Notes under the pieces: model-generated
What the model saw: only the letters and a program-made list of their open reading frames with translations
The model's database searches: none
Told to the model about the DNA's origin: nothing
Translations under genes and position numbers: made by a program
In this document: positions 36,116 to 46,544 of the stretch, piece by piece
How the letters are laid out: each line of letters opens with the position of its first letter
How positions within the stretch are numbered: the stretch's first letter is position 1
Assembly: GCA_032164245.1 (NCBI GenBank)
Contig: JAVMKO010000001.1
Span: forward strand, 163,237,434-163,301,433
Direction: 5' to 3'
DNA length: 64,000 nt
Source of the DNA: Sternotherus odoratus
Taxonomy: Eukaryota > Chordata > Testudines > Kinosternidae

Positions 36116-38020
36116 CATGGAGTAGCCACGCTGTGAGGTGAAGGGACCGCAAGTCCGGGTGCAGGAGGCGACCGTGATCCTGAGAGATCAGGTCTGGCCA
36201 CAGCGGGAGGCTGATGGGAGGGGCCCTGGACAGCTGGAGGAGGGACGCATACCAGCATTGCCTGGGCCAGGCCGGGGCTATGAGGATGACGTGTGCCCTG
36301 TCCCGTCTGATCTTCAGGATCACCTTGTGGAGAAGCGGGATCGGAGGGAACGCGTAGAACAGGTGCCCCGTCCAGGGTAGGAGAAAGGCATCTGTCAGGG
36401 ATCCCGGGGAGCTGCCTCGAAAGGAGCAGAACTGGAGGCACTTCCTGTTCTGTCTGGAGGCGAAGAGATCGATGTGGGGAAACCCCCACCTCAGGAAGAT
36501 CGGCCAGATGACATCTGGCCGAAGGGACCACTCGTGAGTCATAAAGGATCTGCTGAGGCGGTCCGCCAGGGTGTTCTGGATTCCGGGAAGGAAGGAGGCC
36601 ACCGGGTGAATAGCGTGGGCTATACAGAATTCCCACAGGAGAATCGCCTCTTGACACAGGGGGCTGGAGCGGGCCCCGCCTTGCTTGTTTATGTAATACT
36701 GGGCTGTGGTGTTGTCTGTCAGCACCGCTACACAGTGACCCCGTAATGTGTCCCGGAACGCCTGGCACGCGAGCCGGACGGCCCTCAGCTCCCTGATATT
36801 GATGTGGAGGCAGAGGTCTGACTCCGACCAGCGGCCCTGGGTCCTGAGTTCCCCTAGGTGAGCTCCCCACCCTAGTGACGAAGCGTCCGTCACCAGGGAC
36901 ATGGACGGGCTGGGGGGAAGGAAGGGGACCCCTTGGCACACATTGTCCTGGTCTTCCCACCAAGCCAGAGCGGATAGGGTGGCTCTGGGGATGGAGAGGA
37001 GGGCGTCCATACTGTCCCTTCTTGGTCTGTAGGCCACCGCGAGCCACGACTGCAGTGGGCGTAGCCGTAGTCTGGCGTGCTGTATGACATGAGTGCACGA
37101 TGCCATGTGACCTAGCAGGCTGAGGAAGACCTTGACCATAGTCATCGGACAGTTGCGTAGCTGTCTGATGGCCGACTGGATAGTGAGGAACCGAGGCTGG
37201 GGAAGGGATGCCCTTGCTACCGTGGAGTCTAGTAGGGCTCCTATGAACTCTATGTTCTGGGTAGGCTCCCGGGTGGACTTCTCCCTGTTGAGAAGGATTC
37301 CCAAGCGGTCGAACGTGCTGATAACGAGCCGCACGTGAGCTGACACTTGGTCCTGGAGGTGCCTCGGATCAACCAATCGTCGAGGTACGGGTATAAGTGT
37401 ACCCCGCGGCGCCGAAGGAATGCCGCTACTACCGCCATACACTTTGTGAACACCCTGGGTGCGGTGGACAGGCCGAAGGGTAGGACGGCAAACTGATAGT
37501 GTTCCCCCGCTACCAGGAAGCGGAGGTAACGTCTGTGTGAGGGTTTGATGCTCACGTGAAAGTAAGCGTCCTTCATATCGAGGGCAGTGAACCAGTCTCC
37601 CGGATCCAGAGAGGGAATGATAGTCCCCAAGGTGGCCATGCGGAACTTGAACCTGATCATGTAGGTGTTGAGTTCGCGCAGGTCCAGGATGGGCCGGAGG
37701 CCCCCTTTCGCCTTGGGGATCAGGAAGTAGCGGGAGTAGAACCCCTTCCCCCTGAACTCCTGCGGTACGGGCTCGATGGCTCCCAGTGCGAGGAGCGACC
37801 TCACCTCCTGTACGAGGAGTTGCTCGTGAGAGGGGTCCCTGAAGAGGGACAAGGAGGGTGGGTGGGTGGGAGGAGTGGAGGAGAGCTGGAGCGAATATCC
37901 CACCTCCACCGTGCGGAGGACCCACTGGTCTGATGTAATGTCTGACCATGCACGGCGGAAGTAGGACAGACGGTCTCCAAAGGGAGGATCCAGGTTTATG
38001 ATTGGTGAACTGCCCTCGGG
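36111..38020 (-). pseudogene. DIRS reverse transcriptase and RNase H, frameshifted
   Basis: This would copy the element RNA into DNA and remove the RNA. The RT part is in one frame (37909 to about 37350): FLIPKAKGGLRPILDLRELN, motif A FTALDMKDAYFHV, motif B AVLPFGLSTAPRVFTK and motif C YPYLDDWLI. The reading then continues in a different frame down to 36111: SAHVRLVISTFDRLGILLN, then RNase H with acidic residues in SLVTDASSLGWGAHL, INIRELRAV, VLTDNTTAQYYINKQGG and FLPGIQNTLADRLSR. The change of frame lies in about 37345-37375, just after motif C, so one polypeptide cannot be made. I judge it a real lesion because both halves are well conserved up to that point. Sequencing error or programmed frameshifting are less likely alternatives. 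Confidence 0.85.
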
Positions 38021-38027
38021 CGCACCA

Positions 38028-40584
38028 TCAAAAGTTGGATTTGGGCCCCTGGGAAGGCTTAGAGCCTTGTTGTTTCCCGCCCTGCCTAGGCCCTTGCCGC
38101 CGGCGGTAAGGGCGGCTTCTCCTGAGGGAGGAGTCCTGGGGCGGGCGCGCAGGTGGGAAGAATTTCCTGCGTGGCGGGATGAAGGGACGCCTCTGTGGAC
38201 CTGGGGTGTGCATGCCCAGGCCTTTGAGGGTTACCCCCCTGTCCTTGAGGGCCTGGAGACGGGCATCCGTATCCTCCGAGAAGAGGGACTGTCCCTCAAA
38301 GGGGAGGTCCTGGATTTTAAATTGCATGGCCGGGGCTAGGTTGGATGACGAGAGTCATGCTGCCCGGCGGAGGGCAATGCCCGAGGCCATTGTTCGGGCC
38401 GCAGAGTCGGCCGAGTCCAGGGCCGCTTGCAGGGCATGACGAGATATGTCCCTGCTTTGGAGCAATAGGGCCCTGAACTCCTGTTTGCCCTCCTGCGGGA
38501 GAGCAGTCTCAAATTTAGTAAGGGCCTCCACCGTGTCAAAATGGTGCCTACTCAGGAGTGCCTGATGGTTGGCGACTCTGAGTTGTAGGCCCCCGGAGGA
38601 ATAAACTTTCCTGCCGAAGTGGTCCAACCTTTTGGCCTCTTTGGCCTTGGGGACCTGCGCCTCCTGCCCGTGGCGCTCCTTGTTATTAACAGAGTCCACC
38701 ACCAGGGAGGAGGGCGTGGGGTGAACATACAAGTATTCATATCCCTTGGCTGGGACAAAATAACGCTTCTCCACCCCACGAGCAGTGGGGGAGATAGAGG
38801 CGGGGGTCTTCCAAATTACCGCCGTGTGGAGTTTAATAGTATTAATGAACGGCACTGCCACCCGTGCCAGAGTGCCCTTAGTTAACATGGTGGTGACCGG
38901 GTCGTCCACCACTGGGACCTCTTCCAAAGGCAGGTTCATGTTTTTAGCAACTGCCTGGAGGAGATGTTGGTAACTGGAGAGGTCCAAGGCGGGCGGGCTA
39001 GTTGATGAAGTGCCCACCACTGCCTCTACCCCTACGGGGGAGGCGTAGGGACCCGGCTCCATAGGGCTACGTACCGTGGAGGGCTGGACTGCCGATGATG
39101 GTCCTGCCAGCACGTCCACTGGACCCTCTGAGCTCACCGGGAACCCGGGTTCAGACTGGGTTTCCCGGGGCCGATCGTACCCCCATGCCGCCCACTCTGA
39201 CCAGGCAGGGTTCTGGGTGACTTGGACTGGTCCCGCCGAGCGAGGGGCCCGCGTGCCGGCGGACTCTCGACGCTCCCGGTGCCGTGGGCTTCTCGACCGG
39301 TGCCGGGCGGTAAGGTGCCCATCCGAGGAGTCGTGGCTACCCGAACGGTGCCGGCTCGGGAAGTCTCGGTGCCGAGACGATGATCGGTACCGGGGGGACC
39401 TTCGGCGCCGCGACGGGGTCCGGTGCCGCTCTCTACACTCCCCGGTGCCGTGGGCTTCTCGACCGGTACCGGGCGGTATGGTGCCCATCCGAGGAATCGT
39501 GGTTACCTGAATGGTGCCGCCTCGGGGAGTCTTGGTGCCGAGACGATGATCGGTACCGGGAGGACCTTCGGCGCCGCGACGGGGTCCGGTGCTGCTCTCT
39601 ACACTCCCGGTGCCGTGGGCTTCTCGACCGGTACCGGGCGGTATGGTGCCCATCCGAGGAATCGTGGCTACCTGAATGGTGCCGCCTCGGGGAGTCTCGG
39701 TGCCGAGACGATGATCGGTACCGGGAGGACCTTCGGCGCCGCGACGGGGTTCGGTGCCGAGACGACGAGCAGTGCCTGGACGCGGAGCGGCTTGTGGAGC
39801 GACGTCTCGGACGGTCTCGGCGCCAGCTGAGGGACCGGTGCCGGGAGTGCGACCGGTGCCGAGAGTACGACCGGCCCTTACCAGGGTGCCGGGACTCTGA
39901 TCGGCGGCCAGAGCGCGAGTGGCGCGAACGGCCAGGAGGAGACCTTGAGCAGGGTCTCAACTCCTTGCGGCGCCGAGACTGCGACCGGAGCCGGGCGGGT
40001 GACCGTTGCCGGGAGTCTGGTCGGCGCCGCGAGATCGAGCGGTGTCCATGCCCTGCCGGGCTCCGACACGCGATCTCTGCCTCGGTCATGGGCGGCCTGC
40101 CCGTCGACCGGACTTGTTGCTGCGGGGCGTCCCCGGCAAGCAACCCTCTCGCAGCAGTACACGCCTCCATCATGGAGGGAAGCTGCTGCGGAGTTGGCAC
40201 CCCAAGTGGCAAGACCACTGGCACCGGACTCGACGGGGCCTCCTGCGGCGCCGGAGTCAGCGGTGCGGGTGCTGGCGGCTCTTCCTCAGGTCGGCTCCCC
40301 GGAGAAGGCTGAGGTCGCGGCACTGGTACCGACGGCTGGACGCGGTCCGGAGCAGGGCGAAGTTGAGCGCTCCTCTTCCGCTTGGTGCTGGGGGAGCGCG
40401 ACCGGTGCCGAGGCTTGGCTTTCGGCGGTTTGGGTGCGGGGTCCGGTGCCGCACTGGAGTCCGGGGCCGCCTCCATCAGGACGTGCCGCAAGCGGGATTC
40501 CCTGTCTTTGCGGGTCCTGGGCTGAAGGTACTGCAGATCTAGGAAGAAACTGCCAAGTGCACTTACCAGGCACTTGAGAGGCAC
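38028..40584 (-). pseudogene. DIRS gag-like gene with RS-rich repeat domain, two lesions
   Basis: This is the first gene of the element, the presumed structural (gag) protein. The 5' part (frame 40584-39433, 383 codons) is proline/alanine-rich to about codon 175 and then an arginine/serine domain dense in SRHRS, SRRRR and RSRSP words, like splicing-factor RS domains. The frame then changes (extra C in the plus strand at 39440-39443) and continues from about 39440 to 38355 through a conserved non-RS region (LDLSSYQHLLQAVAKNMNLP, VEALTKFETALPQEGKQEF). A TGA at 38355-38357 interrupts it, and the same frame reopens down to 38028, ending basic (PRQGGKQQGSKPSQGPKSNF). No zinc knuckle is seen. The start codon is uncertain: Met at 40584 is the first, but another precedes EAAPDSSAAPDP. 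Confidence 0.75.
39272..39755 (-). repeat. Tandem 165-bp repeats encoding RS peptide
   Basis: Nearly three copies, judged from 'gccgtgggcttctcgaccgg' at 39281, 39447 and 39612, giving spacings of 166 and 165 bp. A 165-bp unit is 55 codons, so it is in frame. The 166-bp unit contains the extra C that breaks gag. Copies two and three are almost identical, implying recent duplication or conversion. Confidence 0.9.
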
Positions 40585-40868
40585 TTAGAGTGTGGGTCTC
40601 CCACAGGCGTAGGCTTCCCACACTCTGAGTGCTTGAATCCCGGAGCCTTGAAGACAGAGGCTCCGGCAGCAGGGAAAAACCCCTGCACTGACTCTTTACA
40701 CTACAAAGACTATGTAAACTAACTAACAACAACTGCTACCAACGAACAATTAAGAGAACAATCGACTAGCTAGGAGATAAGGAGAACGCTGAAAAGCAGT
40801 ACTCCTCTTCCGACTACCAGCTCCAGCGGTAAAGAAGGAACTGAGGGCCAGACTGTGTCGCAGGGGTA

Positions 40869-40874
40869 CTTATA
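40869..40874 (-). promoter_or_regulatory. TATA-like box in right inverted terminal repeat
   Basis: TATAAG on the minus strand, upstream of gag and pointing into the element. It is the mirror of 34867-34872. It is the best candidate promoter for the DIRS transcript, with a start expected some 30 nt downstream. Confidence 0.45.
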
Positions 40875-41590
40875 GAGTGCCTCAGTGGCGCCACTCCAGG
40901 GGGCTCCCTGCTCACCCAGTCTGCAGCTAGGGGAAAATCTACCCGGCAACCAGGCCCGCAGCGCGTGCCTAACCTATAGTGGAATGCATGTGAGCAATCA
41001 CTCGAAGAAGAACACAGCACGCTGAGGAGACAGAGAAGAAACAGGGGAGGGTGGAGCTTGGCTGCTGGTTGGTGTGGGACAGAGGCGGTGGGGGAGAGAA
41101 GAGCTGGCAGGGCCTTGGACTGCAGCCCAAGCAGAGGAGGCTGTGCTGGGGCCCCTTTGGAGCCTGGGCCTGGCCCCATGCTGCCAGTGGCGCCATTGTA
41201 AACCCACTACTGCCACCAGTAGCCTCATTGCCGCCTATCTGCTGGCAGCCCTGTCGATCAACTCTTCCCCCTCCCTCTCTCCCAGCACCTCCTGGCTACT
41301 GCAATCAGATGTTCCACAGCCTGTGGGAGGAGTGGGGATGGGACATGTTATGGGGAGGGGGCAGAACTAGGTGGGAAGAGGAAGTGCAGGGGGTTGGGAG
41401 AAGGGGTTGGGACGTGGGGTGGAGCAGCAGGTTGATCACCTCCGGGCCTGGTGAAGCTGGCACCTGTGGCCCCCAGACTTTTCCCTCCCCCAGATAAAAG
41501 AAATGGACACTAGGCTTGTCAAATGGCACCCAGACACAGCAGCTGAAACCGGGTCTGTCCAGGTGAAAACTGGACTGGTGGCAATCCTAA

Positions 41591-43622
41591 TAGAAGTACT
41601 GCATATTGGTAATGAGTCCCCCTTACCATGATCCTGAGGAATTTTCAATGAGGGTGGTGGATCATCATGTAAGTGTCTTTCAAATAAATAAAGGGCAGCA
41701 TATCAGTCCCCTTCTTCTTGAGAAGGAATAGAAACCAGCGGAATCCTGTCAAATTTTATTTCCTTCTGGTATTTGTTTAACTCTTTTGAATTTAAAATAG
41801 GCTTGAGACTGCCTCTTGCTTTGAGCATGAGGAAGTAGTGGGAATAAAAACCCTCTCCCCTGTGGAACAGAGGAACTTCCTCCTTGGCCTCCAACTGAAG
41901 GACAGTCTGCTGGGGCAGGAAAGTGGGGATAGGAACAAACTGAAGGGAGTATCCCACTTCTACAGTGCTTAAGACCGACTGATCTGATGTGAGGAGAGTC
42001 TAAGTACATAGGAAGTAGGATAGGTGATTGGCAGACATTGGAGTAGGAACAGATGGTACCATGGGAGAGAGTCACTCACTGCCCCCTACAGCCTGATCTG
42101 ATGATGAGGAAGAGGAGGAAGAGGATGCAGCAGGATGCGGCGTCAGAGCTCTATCTCCTGTAATGGCAGAACTGCTAGAGTGGCTTCCACTTGTTTGGTA
42201 TTGGTCCAGTTCCAAGTATCAGAGGATGTTTGTGGTGCTGATGCTTATGGTGAGATGGGCGAGGGAATGCCCTGGCAGGAGGGAAACCTGATGGGGGCCA
42301 AGAAGGCCCTTGACAGGCTTGGAACATATCCTTGTGTGGACCATTGGCCCTTAACGCGTGACCATTGCTGAGTCTTCTGTGAGATCCATGGCCCAGGAGA
42401 GAGAGATATGTCCTATCTAATTTGAGTCACATATGATCCAGTCCCTGACACTGAGAAAAAATGATGCCAACTGCTCTGATAACAGGGCAACAGACCCTGT
42501 CAATACCATAGAAAGACAGCCAGAGCCCAGAGATAGTGGAACCAACCAGACCCTCAGCAGCTTCTCTCTCAATCGTACCATCTTTTGAGGTAGGGAAAGT
42601 GTAGATGGCCTTGGTACTGCATGCTCCAGGAGAACAGAAGTAGGAGCCTTAGGCATGAGTATTGGCTGGAAACCTTCCTGCACCACAAGAGATAGCAGTA
42701 CCAAAAAGTGAAGTAGCTCTTTAGAGGCTGCAAATATCTCCAGTGTTGTTGGTACCAATAGTCACTCATGTTTCTGATATTTTTCCACAGGCACTTCAGG
42801 TGTCAGCCTTCATGGACCTGGCAGAGGGTCCTTCTTCTTAGACAAGGAGCCCATACCTCCTCACAGAGCCCCACTCAGAGTATTTGCCTCTAGGTGACTT
42901 TGGTACCAATGAACTTGCTGAGCATGATACTGAATCTTTTGAAGCCCTGTGCCGCCTTTTTGGCGGCCCTAGTGACAGTGAACATTCTACCAGCTCAAGC
43001 AGTGCTCTCTGGTACCTTGAGTCCGCTCTGAACATGGCCACCTCTATCAGAAGACATTTAAGTCTGGTTGCTTTGTCTTTCTTGGAGTGGGGTTTAAACC
43101 CATTGCAAATGTGACACTTGGCACTTGCATGGGATTTTCCCAAGAATTTCAAGCAGGTGTGGTGTGAGCTGCTTACTAGCACTGATCTACTGGATGACCA
43201 ACAGATCTTAAACCCTGGAGAGTGAGCTTTGGTATTGGACCTTGTACCAAAATTCAAATTCGTGAGAATAAGGATCTAATTTAAAAAGGAAACTTAGCTA
43301 GTTATACTATAGACAGTTAATGATAACTGAATACTAAATCTAAGAAAAACAGGCTCTTTACAAAGATAGGAGGGAAGAACTTGCAGTAGCAAGACTGAAA
43401 TCACTCCAACTTCAACAGTCACTGGTGGTAGGAAGGAATTCGGGGAGGGGAGTGTTAGGGTTGGCTCCACATTTTATACGTAAACACAGTGGCACACGGC
43501 AGCAGAGAGCTCTCAAGCCACCCCAAGAGATACCACTGAAGGAAAAAACCCTCAAACAATTGTGGATCAGGTGTGCACTCGCCTACAGTGGAATGGACAT
43601 GTGCAATCACTTGAAGAACATA
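41591..43622 (-). mobile_element. Old DIRS retrotransposon, right half (gag and RT N-terminal part)
   Basis: Minus-strand fragments include GFYSHYFLMLKARGSLKPIL with following SKELNKYQKE (41703-41957, RT domain start), continuing to a decayed motif A and 'HYQYAVL' that ends at the hAT border at 41590. This is exactly where the left half at 32774 would continue. Farther right come gag-like pieces (42417-43257, for example ECSLSLGPPKRRHRASKD) and a terminal motif 'cctacagtggaatggacatg' followed by 'tgcaatcacttgaag' at about 43580-43620, matching the right end of the young DIRS. Many stops and frameshifts. Confidence 0.75.
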
Positions 43623-44880
43623 ATTAACTTCTCCAGTGGCATATTGAGGGGAAAGTCAGCTGACTTATTATATAGCAAATGTGTTGCACTTAAATATGCA
43701 TTCCACCTTCCAGTCATGTCTTTGTTCAATTTGATTGGGTCCTTCGGATAGTTAATCACTTGACTAAAGAGCATGTCTGTAGATCAGTCTTAATTGCGTA
43801 TATTCCTTGTAACTAATTAGTACAGTGGTGGCTCCTCTCCTCTATTCCCCACTCCTCCAGCTATCTGCAGTGCTGCAGGTTTGGAAGTCCTTGCTGTGGC
43901 CCAGATGTAGCCTGGCCCACTCAGATCCTGTACCAACTTTGGTGACTCTTGCTGGTTTCCTGCTGGGCACAATGATGGGCTACTACACACTGAACATCTC
44001 CCTCCACGCTTCCCCACAATCTCCTGTTTCCCATTTGTCACCCCAATTCCTTTGCCTCTCGCCTAACCCCTGCCTCCCTATTTCCCTGGTCTCTTATCGA
44101 TCATTGTCTTTCTGCCACACCACATGCTCCTGGCATACTCTGCGCTGTCTGCCTACTGCTCCCCATGTCCTGCCTGCACCCTTTTCAAAAACTCAACATT
44201 GGTTTGGTAATTTTCTGAGAAGTATTTTTGTACACAGTGATGCAGCTCAGTTTGTATAAACTTGCCTGTGAAACTGAGTGGCTCAGTAAATACAGGGACA
44301 TGAATGGCAAAGGAAGCAAGCTAAGTTTCAAATCATTCTTTTTTCTGTAATGTGTCTGAAAACAACATAACCGCTAGAGAACTGGACGTTAAAATAAGCA
44401 GGGCAATCACCATGTTTCAAAACCAGCCATTTTATGCTGAATGGATAAAACAAACAATTAAAGGCAAGAGGCACCAGTTTTCCCACAGCAAAATTTGTAC
44501 TTACAAAAATAGTTTTTTCCCCACTAATTCTTCAGCACAAAAAAGCCTATATTCTTTCAACCAGAATATTTTACATTGTAACATTTTTAAAATAGCATTG
44601 ACCTTTTCAATATCAAAATGACAAGGAATATATTCCAATTCCATTTTGCAACAAAAGATTATTTATTTTATATATGATCTTGCCTTGAAAGTATACATAT
44701 AGTAGGTTCAAATTGACTTGGGTTCTCAGGGCTTTCTTTGGTTTTTTTTTTTTTTTTTAAAAAGGTACTTGGCTGAAATACTTTCATAAAGTATTTAGTT
44801 CAAAGGCAACCAACCATTCATTGGCTGTTCATTTCTGCAATATCATACAGGGATTAGAAACCACTTTTTTCAAATGCATC
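43623..44880. other. Gene-free stretch
   Basis: It contains a T-rich run at about 44740-44758. One 144-codon frame (43825-44259, +) has no domain or splice context that I can support. Confidence 0.5.
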
Positions 44881-45120
44881 CTAGGGCTGGGTCTTCACTA
44901 CCCGCCGATCGATTGCTCACGCCGCCCCCGTCGACTCTGGAACTCCAGCTTGCCGGGAGGCGCAAGCTGGAGTCGACGGGGGAGTGCGCCGCCGACTGCC
45001 ACCGCTGTGAGGACGGCAAGTTAGTCAGCTGCAGATACGCAAACTTCAGCTATGTGATTCGCGTAGCTGAAGTTGCGTATCTGCCGTCGATCCCCCTTCC
45101 TGTAGTGAAGACCAGTCCCT
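44881..45120. mobile_element. 240-bp hAT-like MITE
   Basis: Terminal inverted repeats of about 20 nt: 'ctagggctgggtcttcacta' and the inverse 'agtgaagaccagtccctag'. Inside are two hairpins, 'ccagcttg..caagctgg' and 'cttcagcta..tagctgaag'. A clear 8-bp duplication was not found (only 'gcat' is shared), so the superfamily call is tentative. Confidence 0.65.
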
Positions 45121-46255
45121 AGCATGAAAAATAATTACATGTGGGTAATGGAGAAGATCTAATACATTGAAGATACATAAATTCTTAGAGAACATAGATA
45201 GGCATACAAAGACATTGTCCATAATGGACTTGTTATACGCTATTTGTCACCTAACAGCCAAATAATTGCTGATGCAAATAATTAATTTTGTTTTTCAGTA
45301 ATATAATATTATGACATTGCTCAGTAGGGGCTCAGTCTTGCAAGGTATTGAAGAGACTAACCTGATACAGCTAAACACTTAAAAACATTGTAGTCAGTGT
45401 GGAAATATTAAAGTTAAGCAAGTGCTTAAATGTATCTTGTGGGATCAAGCCCTACATAAAAATAATACACATTGTTTTATCAAATGTGCCTCTTAAGAAA
45501 TTGAGAAAAAGTTCAGTATCAGGGCTAGATTGTTTCACTCATACTCATGCTGTGTAGTACTTTTCTCTGTGAATAGCCCCATTGGCATCAATACCTTAAA
45601 TAAAATAAATACATCGCTTAAATACCACAGGCCCAAGACAGCAGCCACTGAAAAACTTCCATTGACTTAAACATTGGATATGGCTGCAAAATTCACAATG
45701 CTATCTTGACTTTAAATGCTGCATTTGTTTGAAGTTGCTTCCATTGTTCACTCCCATTATGAAATGCTTTTGGCTGAACCAGGGCCAAACTTTTTAATAT
45801 ATTTACAATCCATTATTTTAAAAGGCATGAATATCAGACATTACTAATAATCTAAGAAGTGTTCATGTAGGACAGGATTCTATCTTGATTTGCAATATAT
45901 GCGCTTTTTCTGATCACACAGCTGAAATGTTCTAAAAGGCCGATTAAAAATCCAACATCCAGACTCATGTTTTTGTAAACCGGTGCGATAATTCCAGAAT
46001 TGGAATATCTAAACTACAATATTTTTGCACAAGAGTCTCTATATGGAATATAGCTTTTCATGACTTTTGTATATTTAAGCACAATTCAACCTGTCAGACG
46101 CAACAACTATTTGAAACCATACTGAAGTTCATGCTCAGGGCTAGATTGCCAATGTTCCTGCACCACAAACAATATAAAATTAGCTTTAAGTTTTTCTCTT
46201 CTAACATATAATTCCCCCCCCCCCCTTTTATATATGTAGCTTAGATTTTGGGTTA
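45121..46255. other. Gene-free stretch
   Basis: AT-rich, with a C run at about 46213-46226. Nothing else recognised. Confidence 0.5.
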
Positions 46256-46542
46256 CAGTAGACTCTCAATTATCCAGGATGATAGGGAAAAAAATAATTC
46301 TGGTTAATAAAATCCCGGATAATCATCATCCATAGGAAATATGGGGAGAGAGGGGTTGGTTCACCAGCCACCCTGTGCTGGGTGGAGAAGGTGTTGGTTC
46401 ACTGGCTGCCCTGCGCCCTGGTGGGTATTTGTGTGTGTGCGCGCTTGGGGCGGCAGCAAAGCCAGAGCCAGCCCTATGAATTGTGAGTATTTTTTTTTTG
46501 ACATCCTGGTTAATCCAGTCCTGGATAATCGAGAGTCTACTG
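46256..46542. mobile_element. 287-bp Tigger/pogo-type MITE, inverted copy of the 9562-9861 family
   Basis: Ends CAGTAGACTCTCAATTATCC and the inverse GGATAATCGAGAGTCTACTG are flanked by TA (46254-46255, 46543-46544). Internal order is reversed relative to 9562-9861. Confidence 0.85.
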
Positions 46543-46544
46543 TA

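Larger units (their letters stand above)
34702..41012 (-). mobile_element. Young DIRS retrotransposon, near full length (about 6.3 kb)
   Basis: Long inverted terminal repeats of about 200 bp lie at about 34750-34920 and about 40835-40990, sharing for example 'ggggaaaatctacccggcaa' read inversely. An extra inverted repeat sits at the left. On the minus strand the order is RS-rich gag, reverse transcriptase, RNase H, tyrosine recombinase. This gene order, inverted termini and recombinase instead of integrase define DIRS elements, which integrate through a circular DNA intermediate without target duplication; none is seen here. It is more GC-rich and less decayed than its surroundings, and the recombinase is open, so the insertion is fairly recent. 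The gag and RT are disabled. Confidence 0.9.
32775..41590. mobile_element. hAT-like element inserted in the old DIRS and itself split by the young DIRS
   Basis: The left end 'ttaggcttaccacc' matches the inverse of the right end 'ggtggcaatcctaa', and the next 20 nt of both ends ('gactggtcactgga', 'tccagtttt..cctggac') are also related. The old DIRS reverse transcriptase is interrupted at the same codon region on both sides, which fixes the ends. Own sequence is 32775-34701 and 41013-41590, about 2.5 kb, GC-rich with A-rich tracts at 34187-34240. A second hAT-type start ('tagggtgaccgtacatcc' at 33586) suggests another nested unit. No transposase frame was seen. The 8-bp target duplication is too decayed to confirm. 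Confidence 0.5.

Noticed and set aside
39272..39755. CRISPR-like array
   Set aside because: Repeats are 165 bp, contiguous and without unique spacers; they encode RS peptide in a retrotransposon.
39380..40577. 310- and 210-codon plus-strand frames opposite gag
   Set aside because: Mirror frames of the repeat-rich gag coding strand; the DIRS gene order fixes the minus strand as coding.
43825..44259. 144-codon plus-strand frame
   Set aside because: Leucine/proline/serine-rich translation of C/T-rich DNA; no homology recognised and no splice sites supporting an exon.
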